The notes below the pieces were generated by a model. It worked only from the letters and a program-made list of their open reading frames with translations, was not told the origin of the DNA and did not search any database. This document shows positions 25,309 through 34,991 of a stretch of DNA of 64,000 nucleotides, piece by piece. Both the position numbers and the translations under genes were made by a program. Position 1 is the stretch's first letter. The number at the start of each line of letters is the position of its first letter. This DNA is from JAKPAM01 sp047601745 (lineage in GTDB: Bacteria; Pseudomonadota; Gammaproteobacteria; Burkholderiales; Burkholderiaceae_E): NCBI GenBank assembly GCA_047601745.1, contig JASGIS010000001.1:2790001-2854000 (forward strand), read 5' to 3'.

Positions 25309-26925
25309 TCATGGCACGAATCGATCCAGGGTCCGGCGCAGCGCCGCCACGCCTTCGTCGATCTGCGCGATCGTCAGCGCCGCGTATCCGAGGACGAAGC
25401 CCGCTTCGCGGCGTCCGGCCGCGCGATCCGTCGCCGCACGGCGGCCCGCCGTGCGATCGCTCGCCGTGTGATCGCCTGCCGTGTAATCGCCTGCCGTGTA
25501 ATCGCTGGCCGTGTAATCGCCCCCCGCACGATCGCCCGCCGTACGATGCGGCATCGCGACGGATCGCCAGTACGTCGGTCCGATCGGATGCAGGCCGACG
25601 CCGGCCCGGGCCGCGGCGAGCGCGATCGCGCTCTCCTGCGACGCGCGCAGGCCGGGCAGCCAGACGACGACGTGCAGGCCGCCCTCGGTGCCCTGGACCC
25701 GGCAGCGATCGCCGAGTTCGCGCTGCAGCGCGGCCAGCAGCGTCTCGCGCCGCCGCGCATTGCGCCGACGCATGCGGCGAACGTGGCGTTCGTACTGGCC
25801 GCCGGCGATGAACCGCGCGAGCGCGTGTTGTTCGAGCCGTCCGGTCTCGCGGTCGACGACGTTCTTGAGCCGGGCCAGCGCGGGGGCCAGGTCGGGGGGC
25901 GCGACCAGGTAACCGAGCCGAAGTTGCGGCGACAGTGTTTTCGAGAACGTGCCGATGTACAGCACGCGCTGCGCGTGATCGAGCGAGAACAGCGCGTCGA
26001 CCGGATGCGAGTCGTAGCGGTATTCGCCGTCGTAATCGTCCTCGATCAGGTAGGCGCGCCGGCGCTCGGCCCATTCGAGCAGCCGCAGCCGACGGCCGAT
26101 CGGCAGGATGCCGCCGAGCGGAAACTGATGCGACGGAGTCAGCAGCAGCATCCTGGCGTCGCCGATCGCATCCAGGCCGGCGGTGACGACGCCATGCTCG
26201 TCGACCGGCAGCGCGGCCAGGCGCGCGCCGAGGGCGACGAACGCGAGCGCGGCCATCCGGTAGCCCGGGTATTCGACGCCGACGGCGTCGCCCGGATCCA
26301 GCAGCAGCCGGCCGCACAGGTCCAGCGCCTGCTGCGATCCCTGCGTGATCACGATCTGGTCGATCGTGCAGGTGATGCCGCGCGCGCGTCGCAGATAGGC
26401 CTGCAGCGCGGCGCGCAGTTCGACGGTGCCGGCCGGGTCGCCGTAGTCGAGCCGGGTCTGGCGCGCGAGCAGCGCCGACGTGAGCAGGCGGCGCCATGCG
26501 GGCTTCGGAAAATCCGCGTCGGCCAGCGGCCCGTAGCGAAAGTCGATCGCCGGCGGATTGGGCGAGGGGAGGGCGGCATCCTTCGGCGGCTCGTGCGCCA
26601 GCAGCGACCGGGCCGCCCGCGACAGCCGGGGCCGCGGCGAGCCGGGCCGGGTGCGGTCCCGGGCGGCCGGCGGCATCCGTCGGCGCGCGTCGTCGACCAC
26701 GGTCGCGCGGGCGCCGCGCGCGGTCTCGATGTAGCCTTCGGCGGCGAGCTGCTCGTAGACGTTGGTCAGCGTCGTTCGCGAGACGCCCAGTTCGGCGGCC
26801 AGCGCGCGCGTCGACGGCAATCGCGAGCCGGGACGATAAGCGCCGTCGGCGATCTCGGTCTTCAGTCGCTCGACCAATGCCGCGGTGCGCGATCGCCGCG
26901 CCTGATCATCGGAGAACTGGACCAC
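25309..26925 (-). CDS. MocR/PdxR-type GntR regulator with aminotransferase domain
   Basis: A 538-residue MocR regulator. The N-terminal GntR winged helix (about 10-75) includes GSRLPSTRALAAELGVSRTT. The rest is a fold-type I aminotransferase-like domain with the PLP lysine in TFSKTLSPQLRLGY and an EDDYDGEYRY motif. A pentapeptide repeat region (about 458-493: variants of AGDYT/ASDYT) is inserted before the final EAGFVLGYAAL block, which is unusual. The start is taken as GTG at 26925; no ATG suits the family start. It is divergent from the paiB gene, a common pairing of such regulators with FMN-binding and vitamin B6-related proteins. Confidence 0.88.
   Translation of the reverse strand: MVQFSDDQARRSRTAALVERLKTEIADGAYRPGSRLPSTRALAAELGVSRTTLTNVYEQLAAEGYIETARGARATVVDDARRRMPPAARDRTRPGSPRPRLSRAARSLLAHEPPKDAALPSPNPPAIDFRYGPLADADFPKPAWRRLLTSALLARQTRLDYGDPAGTVELRAALQAYLRRARGITCTIDQIVITQGSQQALDLCGRLLLDPGDAVGVEYPGYRMAALAFVALGARLAALPVDEHGVVTAGLDAIGDARMLLLTPSHQFPLGGILPIGRRLRLLEWAERRRAYLIEDDYDGEYRYDSHPVDALFSLDHAQRVLYIGTFSKTLSPQLRLGYLVAPPDLAPALARLKNVVDRETGRLEQHALARFIAGGQYERHVRRMRRRNARRRETLLAALQRELGDRCRVQGTEGGLHVVVWLPGLRASQESAIALAAARAGVGLHPIGPTYWRSVAMPHRTAGDRAGGDYTASDYTAGDYTAGDHTASDRTAGRRAATDRAAGRREAGFVLGYAALTIAQIDEGVAALRRTLDRFVP
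25448..25552. repeat. 15-bp tandem repeat within the MocR gene (7 degenerate units)
   Basis: Seven units of about 15 bases related to GCCGTGTAATCGCCT, three of them nearly identical. On the minus strand each unit codes five residues of the AGDYT type. The repeat keeps frame with the gene. Confidence 0.8.
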
Positions 26926-27000
26926 CGAAATTTCTCGAAACTGGTTCTTCTGGATGAGCCAGTCGCCGACGATACTCGGTTTCCCAGGAGCCTGCCGCAC

Positions 27001-27654
27001 ATGTACATTCCCGATCATTTCGCCGAGACCCGCCCCGAAGTCCTGCACGCGCTGATCCGCGCCCATCCGCTCGGAGCGCTGGTCACGCAGGGACCGCGAG
27101 GCCTGGACGCCAATCACCTGCCGTTCCTGCTCGATGCCGAGCGGGGTCCGTTCGGCACGCTGGTCGCCCACGTCGCGCGCGCCAATCCGGTGTGGCACGA
27201 GGTCGACGACGGCGCGACGGTGATGGTGGTCTTCCAGTCGGACGCGGCCGGCTACATCTCGCCCAACTGGTATCCGAGCAAACACGAGACGCATCGGCAG
27301 GTGCCGACCTGGAACTACCAGGTCGTGCACGCGCACGGCGTGCTGCGGATCCGCGACGACGAGCGCTTCGTGCGCGGCGTCGTCGCGCGGCTGACGCGCA
27401 CGCACGAGGCCGGCGAGCCGCGGCCGTGGAAGATCGGCGATTCGGCGCCGGACTACATCGACGGGATGCTCGCGGCGATCGTCGGCATCGAGATCGACAT
27501 CGTTCGCCTGGTCGGCAAATCCAAGCTCGGCCAGAATCGGGAGGCGCGCGATCGCGAAGGCGCGGTCGAGGCGCTCGAGCGCGGCGGCCGTGCCGCGCTG
27601 GCCGGCGCGATGCGCGCGAGCCTGTCACCAAAAGGAGGAGAGCACGATGAGTGA
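27001..27654 (+). CDS. PaiB-family FMN-binding protein
   Basis: A 217-residue split-barrel protein starting MYIPDHFAETRPEVLHALI, the hallmark of the PaiB (FMN-binding negative regulator) family. Other conserved parts are YISPNWYPSKHETHRQVPTW and NYQVVHAHG. In Bacillus PaiB influences sporulation and protease genes; elsewhere it is probably a flavin or B6-related oxidoreductase. CAGGAG precedes the ATG by ten bases. It is divergent from the MocR gene, which may control it, and overlaps the following ridA-like gene by 8 bases, so the two are co-translated. Confidence 0.92.
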   Translation: MYIPDHFAETRPEVLHALIRAHPLGALVTQGPRGLDANHLPFLLDAERGPFGTLVAHVARANPVWHEVDDGATVMVVFQSDAAGYISPNWYPSKHETHRQVPTWNYQVVHAHGVLRIRDDERFVRGVVARLTRTHEAGEPRPWKIGDSAPDYIDGMLAAIVGIEIDIVRLVGKSKLGQNREARDREGAVEALERGGRAALAGAMRASLSPKGGEHDE

Positions 27655-28060
27655 TATCGGATACCGGACCGTTCTGCCCGAAGGCTGGCCGCGCCCGCGC
27701 GGGTACTCGCACGCGGTGGTCGCCAGCGGCGCCTCGCAGATCCGCATCGCCGGACAGGTCGGCACGCGGCCCGGCGAGTCGGGCGTCGATGCGGCCGCCG
27801 ACTTCGGCGCGCAATGGGCGCTGGCGATGGCCAATCTGGTCGCGGTGCTGCGCGCCGCCGGCGCCACGCCGCAGCACCTGGTGATGCTGCGCGCCTACGT
27901 GACCGATCTCGCCGAGTTCCACCGGAGCGGGCGGGCCATCGGCGAGGCCTGGGGGCAGACGCTGGGCAAGCACTTTCCGGCGATGACGATCGTGCAGGTG
28001 TCGGGCCTGATCGACCCGCACGCGAAGGTCGAGATCGAGGGCGAGGCGCTGCTGCCCTGA
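27647..28060 (+). CDS. RidA/YjgF-like protein lacking the catalytic Arg
   Basis: A 137-residue protein of the Rid (YER057c/UK114) family, expected to form a trimer. The fold is evident (VVASGASQIRIAGQVGT, HLVMLRAYVTDLAEF, VSGLIDPHAKVEIEGEAL). The arginine needed for imine deaminase activity in RidA lies in FPAR-x; here the sequence reads FPAMTIVQV, with Met113 in its place, so 2-aminoacrylate deamination is unlikely. It overlaps the end of the paiB gene and has its own ribosome site (AAAGGAGGAG). Confidence 0.9.
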   Translation: MSDIGYRTVLPEGWPRPRGYSHAVVASGASQIRIAGQVGTRPGESGVDAAADFGAQWALAMANLVAVLRAAGATPQHLVMLRAYVTDLAEFHRSGRAIGEAWGQTLGKHFPAMTIVQVSGLIDPHAKVEIEGEALLP

Positions 28061-28228
28061 CGCGCGGGCGGCGGCATTGCCGCGCCGCTCGATGACGGGC
28101 CCGGATTCCTGTGCGACGCTGCGGGGACCGGCACGCGCCGGCGATGGCCGCGCGTGACCGAAGCCCCCCAGGGAGGCGCCGGATCGCGTCGATCGATCGG
28201 CGCCTCCGTCGGTTTCGCGAGGAGTTCC

Positions 28229-30010
28229 ATGTCGTCCGACCCGTCGTCCGCCGCCGCATCGGCCAGCCCTTTCGATCGATTCATCGCCGCCCGCGATTTC
28301 CTGCTCGCGCATCGCACCGACTACGACGCCGCGTATCGCGGCTTCGCGTGGCCGCGACTGACGACGTTCAACTGGGCGCTCGACTACTTCGACCGGATCG
28401 CCGCCGGCAACGACGCGCCGGCGCTGTGGATCGTCGAGGAGGACGGCAGCGAGGCGCGCTACACGTTCGCGCAGATGTCGCGCGCGTCGTCGCGACTGGC
28501 CAACTGGCTGCGCTCGCTCGGCGTGCGGCGCGGCGACCGGATCCTGCTGATGCTCGGCAACGAGCGCGCGTTGTGGGAAGCGATGCTGGCGGCGATGAAG
28601 CTGGGCGCCGTGGTGATTCCGGCGTCGACGCTGCTGTCGCGCGAAGACCTCGTCGATCGTTTCGATCGCGGGCAGGTGCGGCACGTGATCGCCGGCATCG
28701 ATCATGCACCGAAGTTCGCGAACGTGCCCGGCGACTACACGCGGATCATCGTCGGCGCTTCGGGCAGCAAGTCCGGCGAGCGGGCGAAAGGAGAGCCCGC
28801 GAACGGCGGGCAGGCGAACGGCGAGCAGCCGAACGGCACGCCGGCGGGCTGGCGCGCGTTCGACGATGCGCTGTCGGCGTCCGACGCGTTCGAGCCCGAT
28901 GCGCCGACGCAGGCGATCGATCCGCTGCTGCTGTACTTCACGTCGGGCACGACGTCGCAGCCCAAGCTCGTGCTGCACAGCCACCAGAGCTATCCGGTCG
29001 GGCATCTGTCGACGATGTACTGGCAGGGGCTGATGCCCGGCGACCGGCACCTGAACATCTCGTCGCCGGGCTGGGCCAAGCATGCGTGGAGCTGCCTGTT
29101 CGCGCCGTGGAACGCGCAGGCCTGCGTGATGATCTTCAACTACCAGCGTTTCGATGCGAAGGCGCTGCTGCACGTGCTGCAGAGCCGCGCCGTGACGACG
29201 CTGTGCGCGCCGCCGACCGTCTACCGGCTGCTGATGCAGGAAGACCTCGGCGCGTGGAAGCTGCCGCTGCGCGAGCTGATCGGTGCCGGCGAGCCGTTGA
29301 ATCCCGAGATCATCGCGCGCTTCCAGCAGGCCTGGGGTCTGACGCTGCGCGACGGTTTCGGCCAGACCGAGACGACCTGCGTGATCGGCAACTCGCCGGG
29401 GCAGACGGTCAAACCCGGCAGCATGGGACGGCCGCTGCCCGGTTATCGCGTGCGGCTGCTGGACCCGGACGAGCAGCCGGCCGACGACGGCCAGATCTGC
29501 CTGGATCTGGCGGCCGGGCCGCTGGGCCTGATGCTCGGTTATGCCGACGATGCGCAGCGCACGCAGGACGTGATGCGCGCCGGTCACTACCACACCGGCG
29601 ATACCGCGAGCCGCGATGCCGACGGCTACATCACTTATGTCGGGCGCGCCGACGACGTCTTCAAGGCGTCGGATTACCGGATCAGTCCGTTCGAGCTCGA
29701 ATCGGTGCTGATCGAGCATCCGGCGGTCGCCGAGGGCGCGGTGATCCCCAGCCCCGATCCGCTGCGGCTGGCCGTGCCGAAGGCGATCGTGACGCTGACG
29801 GCCGGCCATCGGCCGTCGGCCGAACTCGCGCGCGACATCCTGGCGTTCTGCCGCGAGCGGCTGTCGCCGTACAAGCGGATCCGCCGGATCGAGTTCGACG
29901 AACTGCCCAAGACGATCTCGGGCAAGATCCGCCGCGCCGAACTGCGCCGGCGCGAGGACCAGTTGCGCGCCGGCGGCCGGACGCCGCCGGGCGAGTACGA
30001 GGAGGCGTGA
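28229..30010 (+). CDS. AMP-binding acyl-CoA synthetase (acetyl/medium-chain type)
   Basis: A 593-residue ANL-family ligase. Motifs: YFTSGTTSQPKLVLHSH (P-loop, about 235-251), DGFGQTET (about 374), YHTGDTASRDADGYI, and the C-terminal PKTISGKIRR with the adenylation lysine. It activates a carboxylic acid to acyl-CoA using ATP. A low-complexity G/E/N-rich insertion (about 181-207) is lineage-specific. GAGGAG lies before ATG 28229; the frame is open earlier, but that extension looks non-family. Convergent with the thiolase gene. Confidence 0.92.
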   Translation: MSSDPSSAAASASPFDRFIAARDFLLAHRTDYDAAYRGFAWPRLTTFNWALDYFDRIAAGNDAPALWIVEEDGSEARYTFAQMSRASSRLANWLRSLGVRRGDRILLMLGNERALWEAMLAAMKLGAVVIPASTLLSREDLVDRFDRGQVRHVIAGIDHAPKFANVPGDYTRIIVGASGSKSGERAKGEPANGGQANGEQPNGTPAGWRAFDDALSASDAFEPDAPTQAIDPLLLYFTSGTTSQPKLVLHSHQSYPVGHLSTMYWQGLMPGDRHLNISSPGWAKHAWSCLFAPWNAQACVMIFNYQRFDAKALLHVLQSRAVTTLCAPPTVYRLLMQEDLGAWKLPLRELIGAGEPLNPEIIARFQQAWGLTLRDGFGQTETTCVIGNSPGQTVKPGSMGRPLPGYRVRLLDPDEQPADDGQICLDLAAGPLGLMLGYADDAQRTQDVMRAGHYHTGDTASRDADGYITYVGRADDVFKASDYRISPFELESVLIEHPAVAEGAVIPSPDPLRLAVPKAIVTLTAGHRPSAELARDILAFCRERLSPYKRIRRIEFDELPKTISGKIRRAELRRREDQLRAGGRTPPGEYEEA

Positions 30011-30065
30011 CCGCCGCCGCGCAGCAGGCCCGACCGATCGACGCCGGGCCGCCCGCGCGGCCGGA

Positions 30066-31241
<1,176 letters not shown>

Positions 31242-31681
31242 CTGTCTTCTCCTTTCCATGGTGTGGGGAAATCGTGCTCGCCGGGCGGACCCGCAGGGGG
31301 CGGCCGGCGTCGCCAAGGATGTCCGGGCCGACGCACGGTCGGCGAGGTCGATGCCGGACAGGGTACAATAGCGAATCCGGCAATGCATACCAGTCTCTTC
31401 GCCGGAGCCATTCGATGAAACCGGCGCCCCGCGATGCGGGCGATCGACCGCTGCCGGTAACCCGCCTCGAACGTGGCCGGGATCCGTCCGGATGGTTGTC
31501 ATAAACCCTCTTCGTCTTCCGGACTGGTGCCAACGGGCCCGATGGTCTCGCACCAGGGTGGCCCTCATGGCGACGAGACGCGCTCGCGATGACGTCGAGC
31601 CCCGCCAGGCGGGTCCGATGACGCGCGGTGCCTCCGCCTGGCCAGGTCGACGCGGTATCCATTGCCTCAGGTTCAATCTCG
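31242..31681. other. Long upstream region of rhlE, no gene seen
   Basis: About 440 bases between the thiolase start and rhlE on the opposite strand. No supported coding frame is present. A TACAAT hexamer at 31364-31369 (plus strand) could be a -10 element, without a good -35, giving a leader of about 300 bases. Long leaders are common for cold-induced RNA helicases, but no structure could be assigned by eye. Confidence 0.4.
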
Positions 31682-33175
31682 ATGAGTTTCTCCACGCTCG
31701 GTCTGTCCGAGCCCATCCTGCGCGCGCTCGACGAGTGCGGCTATACCGAACCCACGCCGATCCAGCGACAAGCGATCCCCGCCGTACTCGGCGGCGGTGA
31801 CCTGCTGGCCGGCGCCCAGACCGGCACCGGCAAGACCGCCGGTTTCACGCTGCCGATCCTGCAGTTGCTGTCCGACCGCGCCGCGGCGTCGACACCCGCG
31901 CCGCGCGGCGGCAACGGCGCGCGGCGCGTGATCCGCGCGCTGGTGCTCACGCCGACGCGCGAGCTGGCCGCCCAGGTCGAAGAAAACGTGCGCACGTACG
32001 GCAAATACCTGTCGTTCCGCTCGATGGTGATGTTCGGCGGCGTCGGCATCCATCCGCAGATCAAGCAGCTTCGCGACGGCGTCGACATCCTGGTCGCCAC
32101 GCCCGGGCGGCTGCTCGACCACGTCGGCCAGCGCACGATCGATCTGTCGCGCGTCGAGATCCTCGTGCTCGACGAAGCCGACCGGATGCTCGACATGGGC
32201 TTCATCCGCGACATCCGCAAGATCCTCGCGCTGCTGCCGCCGCGGCGGCAGAATCTGCTGTTCTCGGCGACGTTCTCCGACGAGATCAAGGCGCTGGCCG
32301 ACAGCCTGCTCGACGAACCCGACCTGATCGAGGTCGCGCGCCGCAACGCGACGGCCGACACGATCGCGCAGCGCGTGCTGGCCGTCGGCCGCGACCGCAA
32401 GCGCGAGCTGCTGTCGCATCTGGTCCGCGAGAACGACTGGTACCAGGTGCTGGTGTTCACGCGCACCAAGCACGGCGCCAACCGGCTGGCCGAGCAGTTG
32501 AACAAGGACGGCATCAGCGCGATGGCGATCCACGGCAACAAGAGCCAGGGCGCGCGCACGCGGGCGCTGTCCGAGTTCAAGGGCGGCACGCTGCGCGTGC
32601 TGGTGGCCACCGATATCGCGGCGCGCGGCATCGACATCGCCGAGCTGCCGCACGTGGTCAACTACGAGCTGCCGAACGTGCCCGAGGACTACGTGCACCG
32701 GATCGGCCGCACCGGCCGCGCGGGCGCGGACGGCGAGGCCATCTCGCTCGTGTGCATCGACGAGCTGAAGTTCCTGGCCGACATCGAGCGGCTGATCAAG
32801 CGCCAGCTTCCGCGCGAGAGCGTGCCGGGCTTCGAGCTCGATCCGAACGACCGGCCCGAGCCGATCGAGCTCGGCGGCGGCCGCCGGATCAACGGCGGCC
32901 TGTCGCGCGGTGCGCCGCGGTCGGCGCGCCCGGCCGGTGGCGCGCAGGACGGACGCCGCCAGCCGTCGTCCGGCGGCGCCGGCCACGAGGCGCGCCGCTC
33001 CGCGCCGGGCGGTGGTGGCCACGATGGCCGTCGCTCGGCCGCTCCGGGCAACGGTGCCGGCCACGGCGCGCGCCGTCCGTCGCGCGGCGGCTCGGAAGGC
33101 TCGGCCCGCGGCGACCGGGGACGGGGCGCGAGCGGCCAAGGCGGCGGTCGCCGGTCCTTCGGCCGCGACGACTGA
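31682..33175 (+). CDS. rhlE: DEAD-box RNA helicase RhlE
   Basis: A 497-residue DEAD-box helicase of the RhlE branch. Motifs in order: Q motif GYTEPTPIQ, Walker A AQTGTGKT (about 42-49), PTRELAAQV, VATPGRLLDHV, VLDEADRMLDMGF, SATFS, and the second RecA domain with VLVATDIAARGIDI and HRIGRTGRAG. The C-terminal 90 residues are a basic Gly/Arg/Ser-rich tail typical of RhlE. It unwinds RNA in ribosome assembly and mRNA decay. The start MSFSTLGL matches the family although the ribosome site is weak. Confidence 0.95.
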   Translation: MSFSTLGLSEPILRALDECGYTEPTPIQRQAIPAVLGGGDLLAGAQTGTGKTAGFTLPILQLLSDRAAASTPAPRGGNGARRVIRALVLTPTRELAAQVEENVRTYGKYLSFRSMVMFGGVGIHPQIKQLRDGVDILVATPGRLLDHVGQRTIDLSRVEILVLDEADRMLDMGFIRDIRKILALLPPRRQNLLFSATFSDEIKALADSLLDEPDLIEVARRNATADTIAQRVLAVGRDRKRELLSHLVRENDWYQVLVFTRTKHGANRLAEQLNKDGISAMAIHGNKSQGARTRALSEFKGGTLRVLVATDIAARGIDIAELPHVVNYELPNVPEDYVHRIGRTGRAGADGEAISLVCIDELKFLADIERLIKRQLPRESVPGFELDPNDRPEPIELGGGRRINGGLSRGAPRSARPAGGAQDGRRQPSSGGAGHEARRSAPGGGGHDGRRSAAPGNGAGHGARRPSRGGSEGSARGDRGRGASGQGGGRRSFGRDD

Positions 33176-33190
33176 CGGTTCGATGTCTCG

Positions 33191-33224
33191 GACCGGGGGC
33201 CGGCTTCGCGCCGGCCTCCCGGTC
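33191..33224. terminator. GC hairpin after rhlE
   Basis: Long stem GACCGGG-GGCCGGC / CGCCGGCC-TCCCGGTC around a TTCG tetraloop, starting about 15 bases past the rhlE stop. The T tract is missing, so it may be an intrinsic terminator of the weak type or a 3'-end stabiliser. Confidence 0.6.
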
Positions 33225-33312
33225 TCCGTCCCCGCTTTCCGAACCCCTTTCCGAACCTTTTCCGCACCGCGATTCGCTTCGACGGCTGGACGGCATCCGG
33301 ATCTTGCCGTAT

Positions 33313-33339
33313 CGTTATGTGTACGTTGTACACATAACG
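33313..33339. promoter_or_regulatory. Perfect palindrome, candidate operator of the DUF1428 gene
   Basis: Arms CGTTATGTGTAC (33313-33324) and GTACACATAACG (33328-33339) around GTT. This is a perfect 12-bp inverted repeat in an AT-richer island about 50 bases before the DUF1428 ATG. It resembles dimer-binding sites of TetR- or GntR-type repressors. No regulator gene lies next to it. Confidence 0.6.
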
Positions 33340-33386
33340 TTGCCGCCGGGTGCCAGCCGGTTCCCGGGGCCCGCAAGGAGAAGACG

Positions 33387-33746
33387 ATGGATGCCTACGT
33401 CGATGGTTTCGTGGTGCCGGTTCCGAAAGACCGGATCGAGGACTACCGGAAGATGGCCGAGATGGCGGCCGGTATCTGGAAGGAGCACGGCGCGCTCGAG
33501 TATTGGGAGTGCGTCGCCGACGACGTGCAACCGGGCAAGGTAACGTCGTTTCCGCAGGCCGTGCAACTGAAGGACGGCGAGGTCGTCGTGTTCGCCTGGA
33601 TCCGCTATCGCTCGCGCGAGCATCGCGACGAGGTCAACGCGAAGGTGATGAAGGATCCGCGGATGGCCAACATGGACCCCGCGACGATGCCGTTCGACGG
33701 GATGCGGATGTTCTGGGGTGGGTTCAAGCCGCTGGTGGTGATGTAG
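33387..33746 (+). CDS. DUF1428 family protein
   Basis: A 119-residue protein starting MDAYVDGFVVPVPKDRIEDY, typical of DUF1428 (YbaA-like) ferredoxin-fold, dimeric alpha-beta-barrel-type proteins. The conserved VFAWIRYRSREHRDEVN and the C-terminal FDGMRMFWGGFKPLV are present. Function unknown. AAGGAG stands seven bases before the ATG. Immediately upstream is a perfect palindrome that may be its operator. It converges with the DUF3445 gene, leaving 23 bases. Confidence 0.93.
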   Translation: MDAYVDGFVVPVPKDRIEDYRKMAEMAAGIWKEHGALEYWECVADDVQPGKVTSFPQAVQLKDGEVVVFAWIRYRSREHRDEVNAKVMKDPRMANMDPATMPFDGMRMFWGGFKPLVVM

Positions 33747-33769
33747 CGCCGGTCGGCGGCGGCGGCGCG

Positions 33770-34726
33770 TCAGGCCCGGGCTTGCCGCGCGAGCCAGGCC
33801 AGCAGCGGCGCGCGGGCATCGCCGAGGCCGCGATAGTCGAGCACCGCGTCGGACATCGTTGCCAGCGCATCGTGCAGGCGCCGCGCGCGGCCCGCATCCG
33901 CGATCGCCTCCGTCAGCGGCGCGTGCCGCACGCGGATCGTGAACACGGCCTGGCCGATGCCGGGCATCGGGATGAACGTCTGCCGCTCGGTGCGCAGATG
34001 GGCGGCGCGCGCGAAGTCCTGCGGATCGGCGCCGGCCGGCCAGGGCGGGCGCGGGTCGATGGCCGGATGCGCGCGCAGGCGCGGATGCGGCGTCAGCGTC
34101 CACACGAAGCGCTCCCAGCGCTCGGGGCCGCACGCCAGCTTCATCAGCCGCGCGCCGGCCGCGCGCAACAGCTCGGCATCGGGCACCGGCAGATGGATCT
34201 CGACGAAGTGCCGGCCCGCCTTGGTCTCCGGCGCCCAGAACGACGGCAGGCACACGGCCATCCACGGGATCGTCGCGTCCCGGCCGTCGACGATCGCCAG
34301 GTCTTCCTCGAAGGCCAGGCTCAGCAGTGCGGGCAGCCGCCAGTCGGGCTGCAGGGCTTCGATGACTCGGCCGATCCCGGGCAGCGCGTCGGCCTGCGGC
34401 AGCAGCCGCCCGTTCGCCAGCGTCCAGCCCAGCCGGACGGCCGTCACGTGCCCGGCGTCGTCGATGCGCCACGCATCCGGATGATCGCGGGCGATCTCGG
34501 CGGACAGCCGCTCGAGCGCCGGCCGCGGATCGAAGCCGGGCCGGCACAGCAGAGCCCGGTCGGCATGCGCGGCCAGCGTGTCGAGCTTTTCGACGAGCGC
34601 GTCGCCGGGCGCCGGCGTGACCGTGCTGGGCGTCAACTGCCGGGCGCCGGCGGCGACCCGGCGCAGTCCGGGCTGCATGCGGAACGGCGCGTTGACGGCG
34701 AATTCGAAATCGAATCCCGAAGACAT
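33770..34726 (-). CDS. DUF3445 heme-dependent oxidative N-demethylase-like protein
   Basis: A 318-residue DUF3445 protein. The family includes the alpha subunit of the heme-dependent oxidative N-demethylase (HODM), which oxidises dimethylamine with a PAS-like heme domain. Conserved parts include PGFDPRPALERLSAEIARD, WTLANGRLLPQ, and the C-terminal RTERQTFIPMPGIGQAVFTI. The other HODM subunits are not nearby, so the protein acts alone or with partners elsewhere. ATG 34726 is preceded by another in-frame ATG at MAGAGRL; the shorter start is preferred. Confidence 0.82.
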   Translation of the reverse strand: MSSGFDFEFAVNAPFRMQPGLRRVAAGARQLTPSTVTPAPGDALVEKLDTLAAHADRALLCRPGFDPRPALERLSAEIARDHPDAWRIDDAGHVTAVRLGWTLANGRLLPQADALPGIGRVIEALQPDWRLPALLSLAFEEDLAIVDGRDATIPWMAVCLPSFWAPETKAGRHFVEIHLPVPDAELLRAAGARLMKLACGPERWERFVWTLTPHPRLRAHPAIDPRPPWPAGADPQDFARAAHLRTERQTFIPMPGIGQAVFTIRVRHAPLTEAIADAGRARRLHDALATMSDAVLDYRGLGDARAPLLAWLARQARA

Positions 34727-34991
34727 CGGCCGATGATGCCAAAGGCGGCCGGCGCCGGCCATCCCGAGCCGACGCGTTGCGGCGGATCGCCACCGGTTGG
34801 CACAGCGTGTGACGAATTCCCAGGTTTTCGCTGACGGCGCGACGTTACAATGGCCCTCCATCGGCATGCCGGCGATCCGGGCATGTCCGCGATCATTCCT
34901 CCACCTTTCCATCCACTCCGCTCGACGCAATTCGCCGCCGTGACCCGGTCGCATCCGCTCACTTCTTCGCCGTTCCGATTCCGGTGTTCCG
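34727..34991. promoter_or_regulatory. Divergent region before the flippase gene
   Basis: About 265 bases between the divergent DUF3445 and flippase genes. A TACAAT hexamer near 34847 on the plus strand is a possible -10 for the flippase/glycosyltransferase unit. No clear -35, operator or terminator was seen. Confidence 0.3.

Noticed and set aside
25215..25552. CRISPR array
   Set aside because: The repeats are directly adjacent, with no unique spacers and no cas genes nearby. They are minisatellites.
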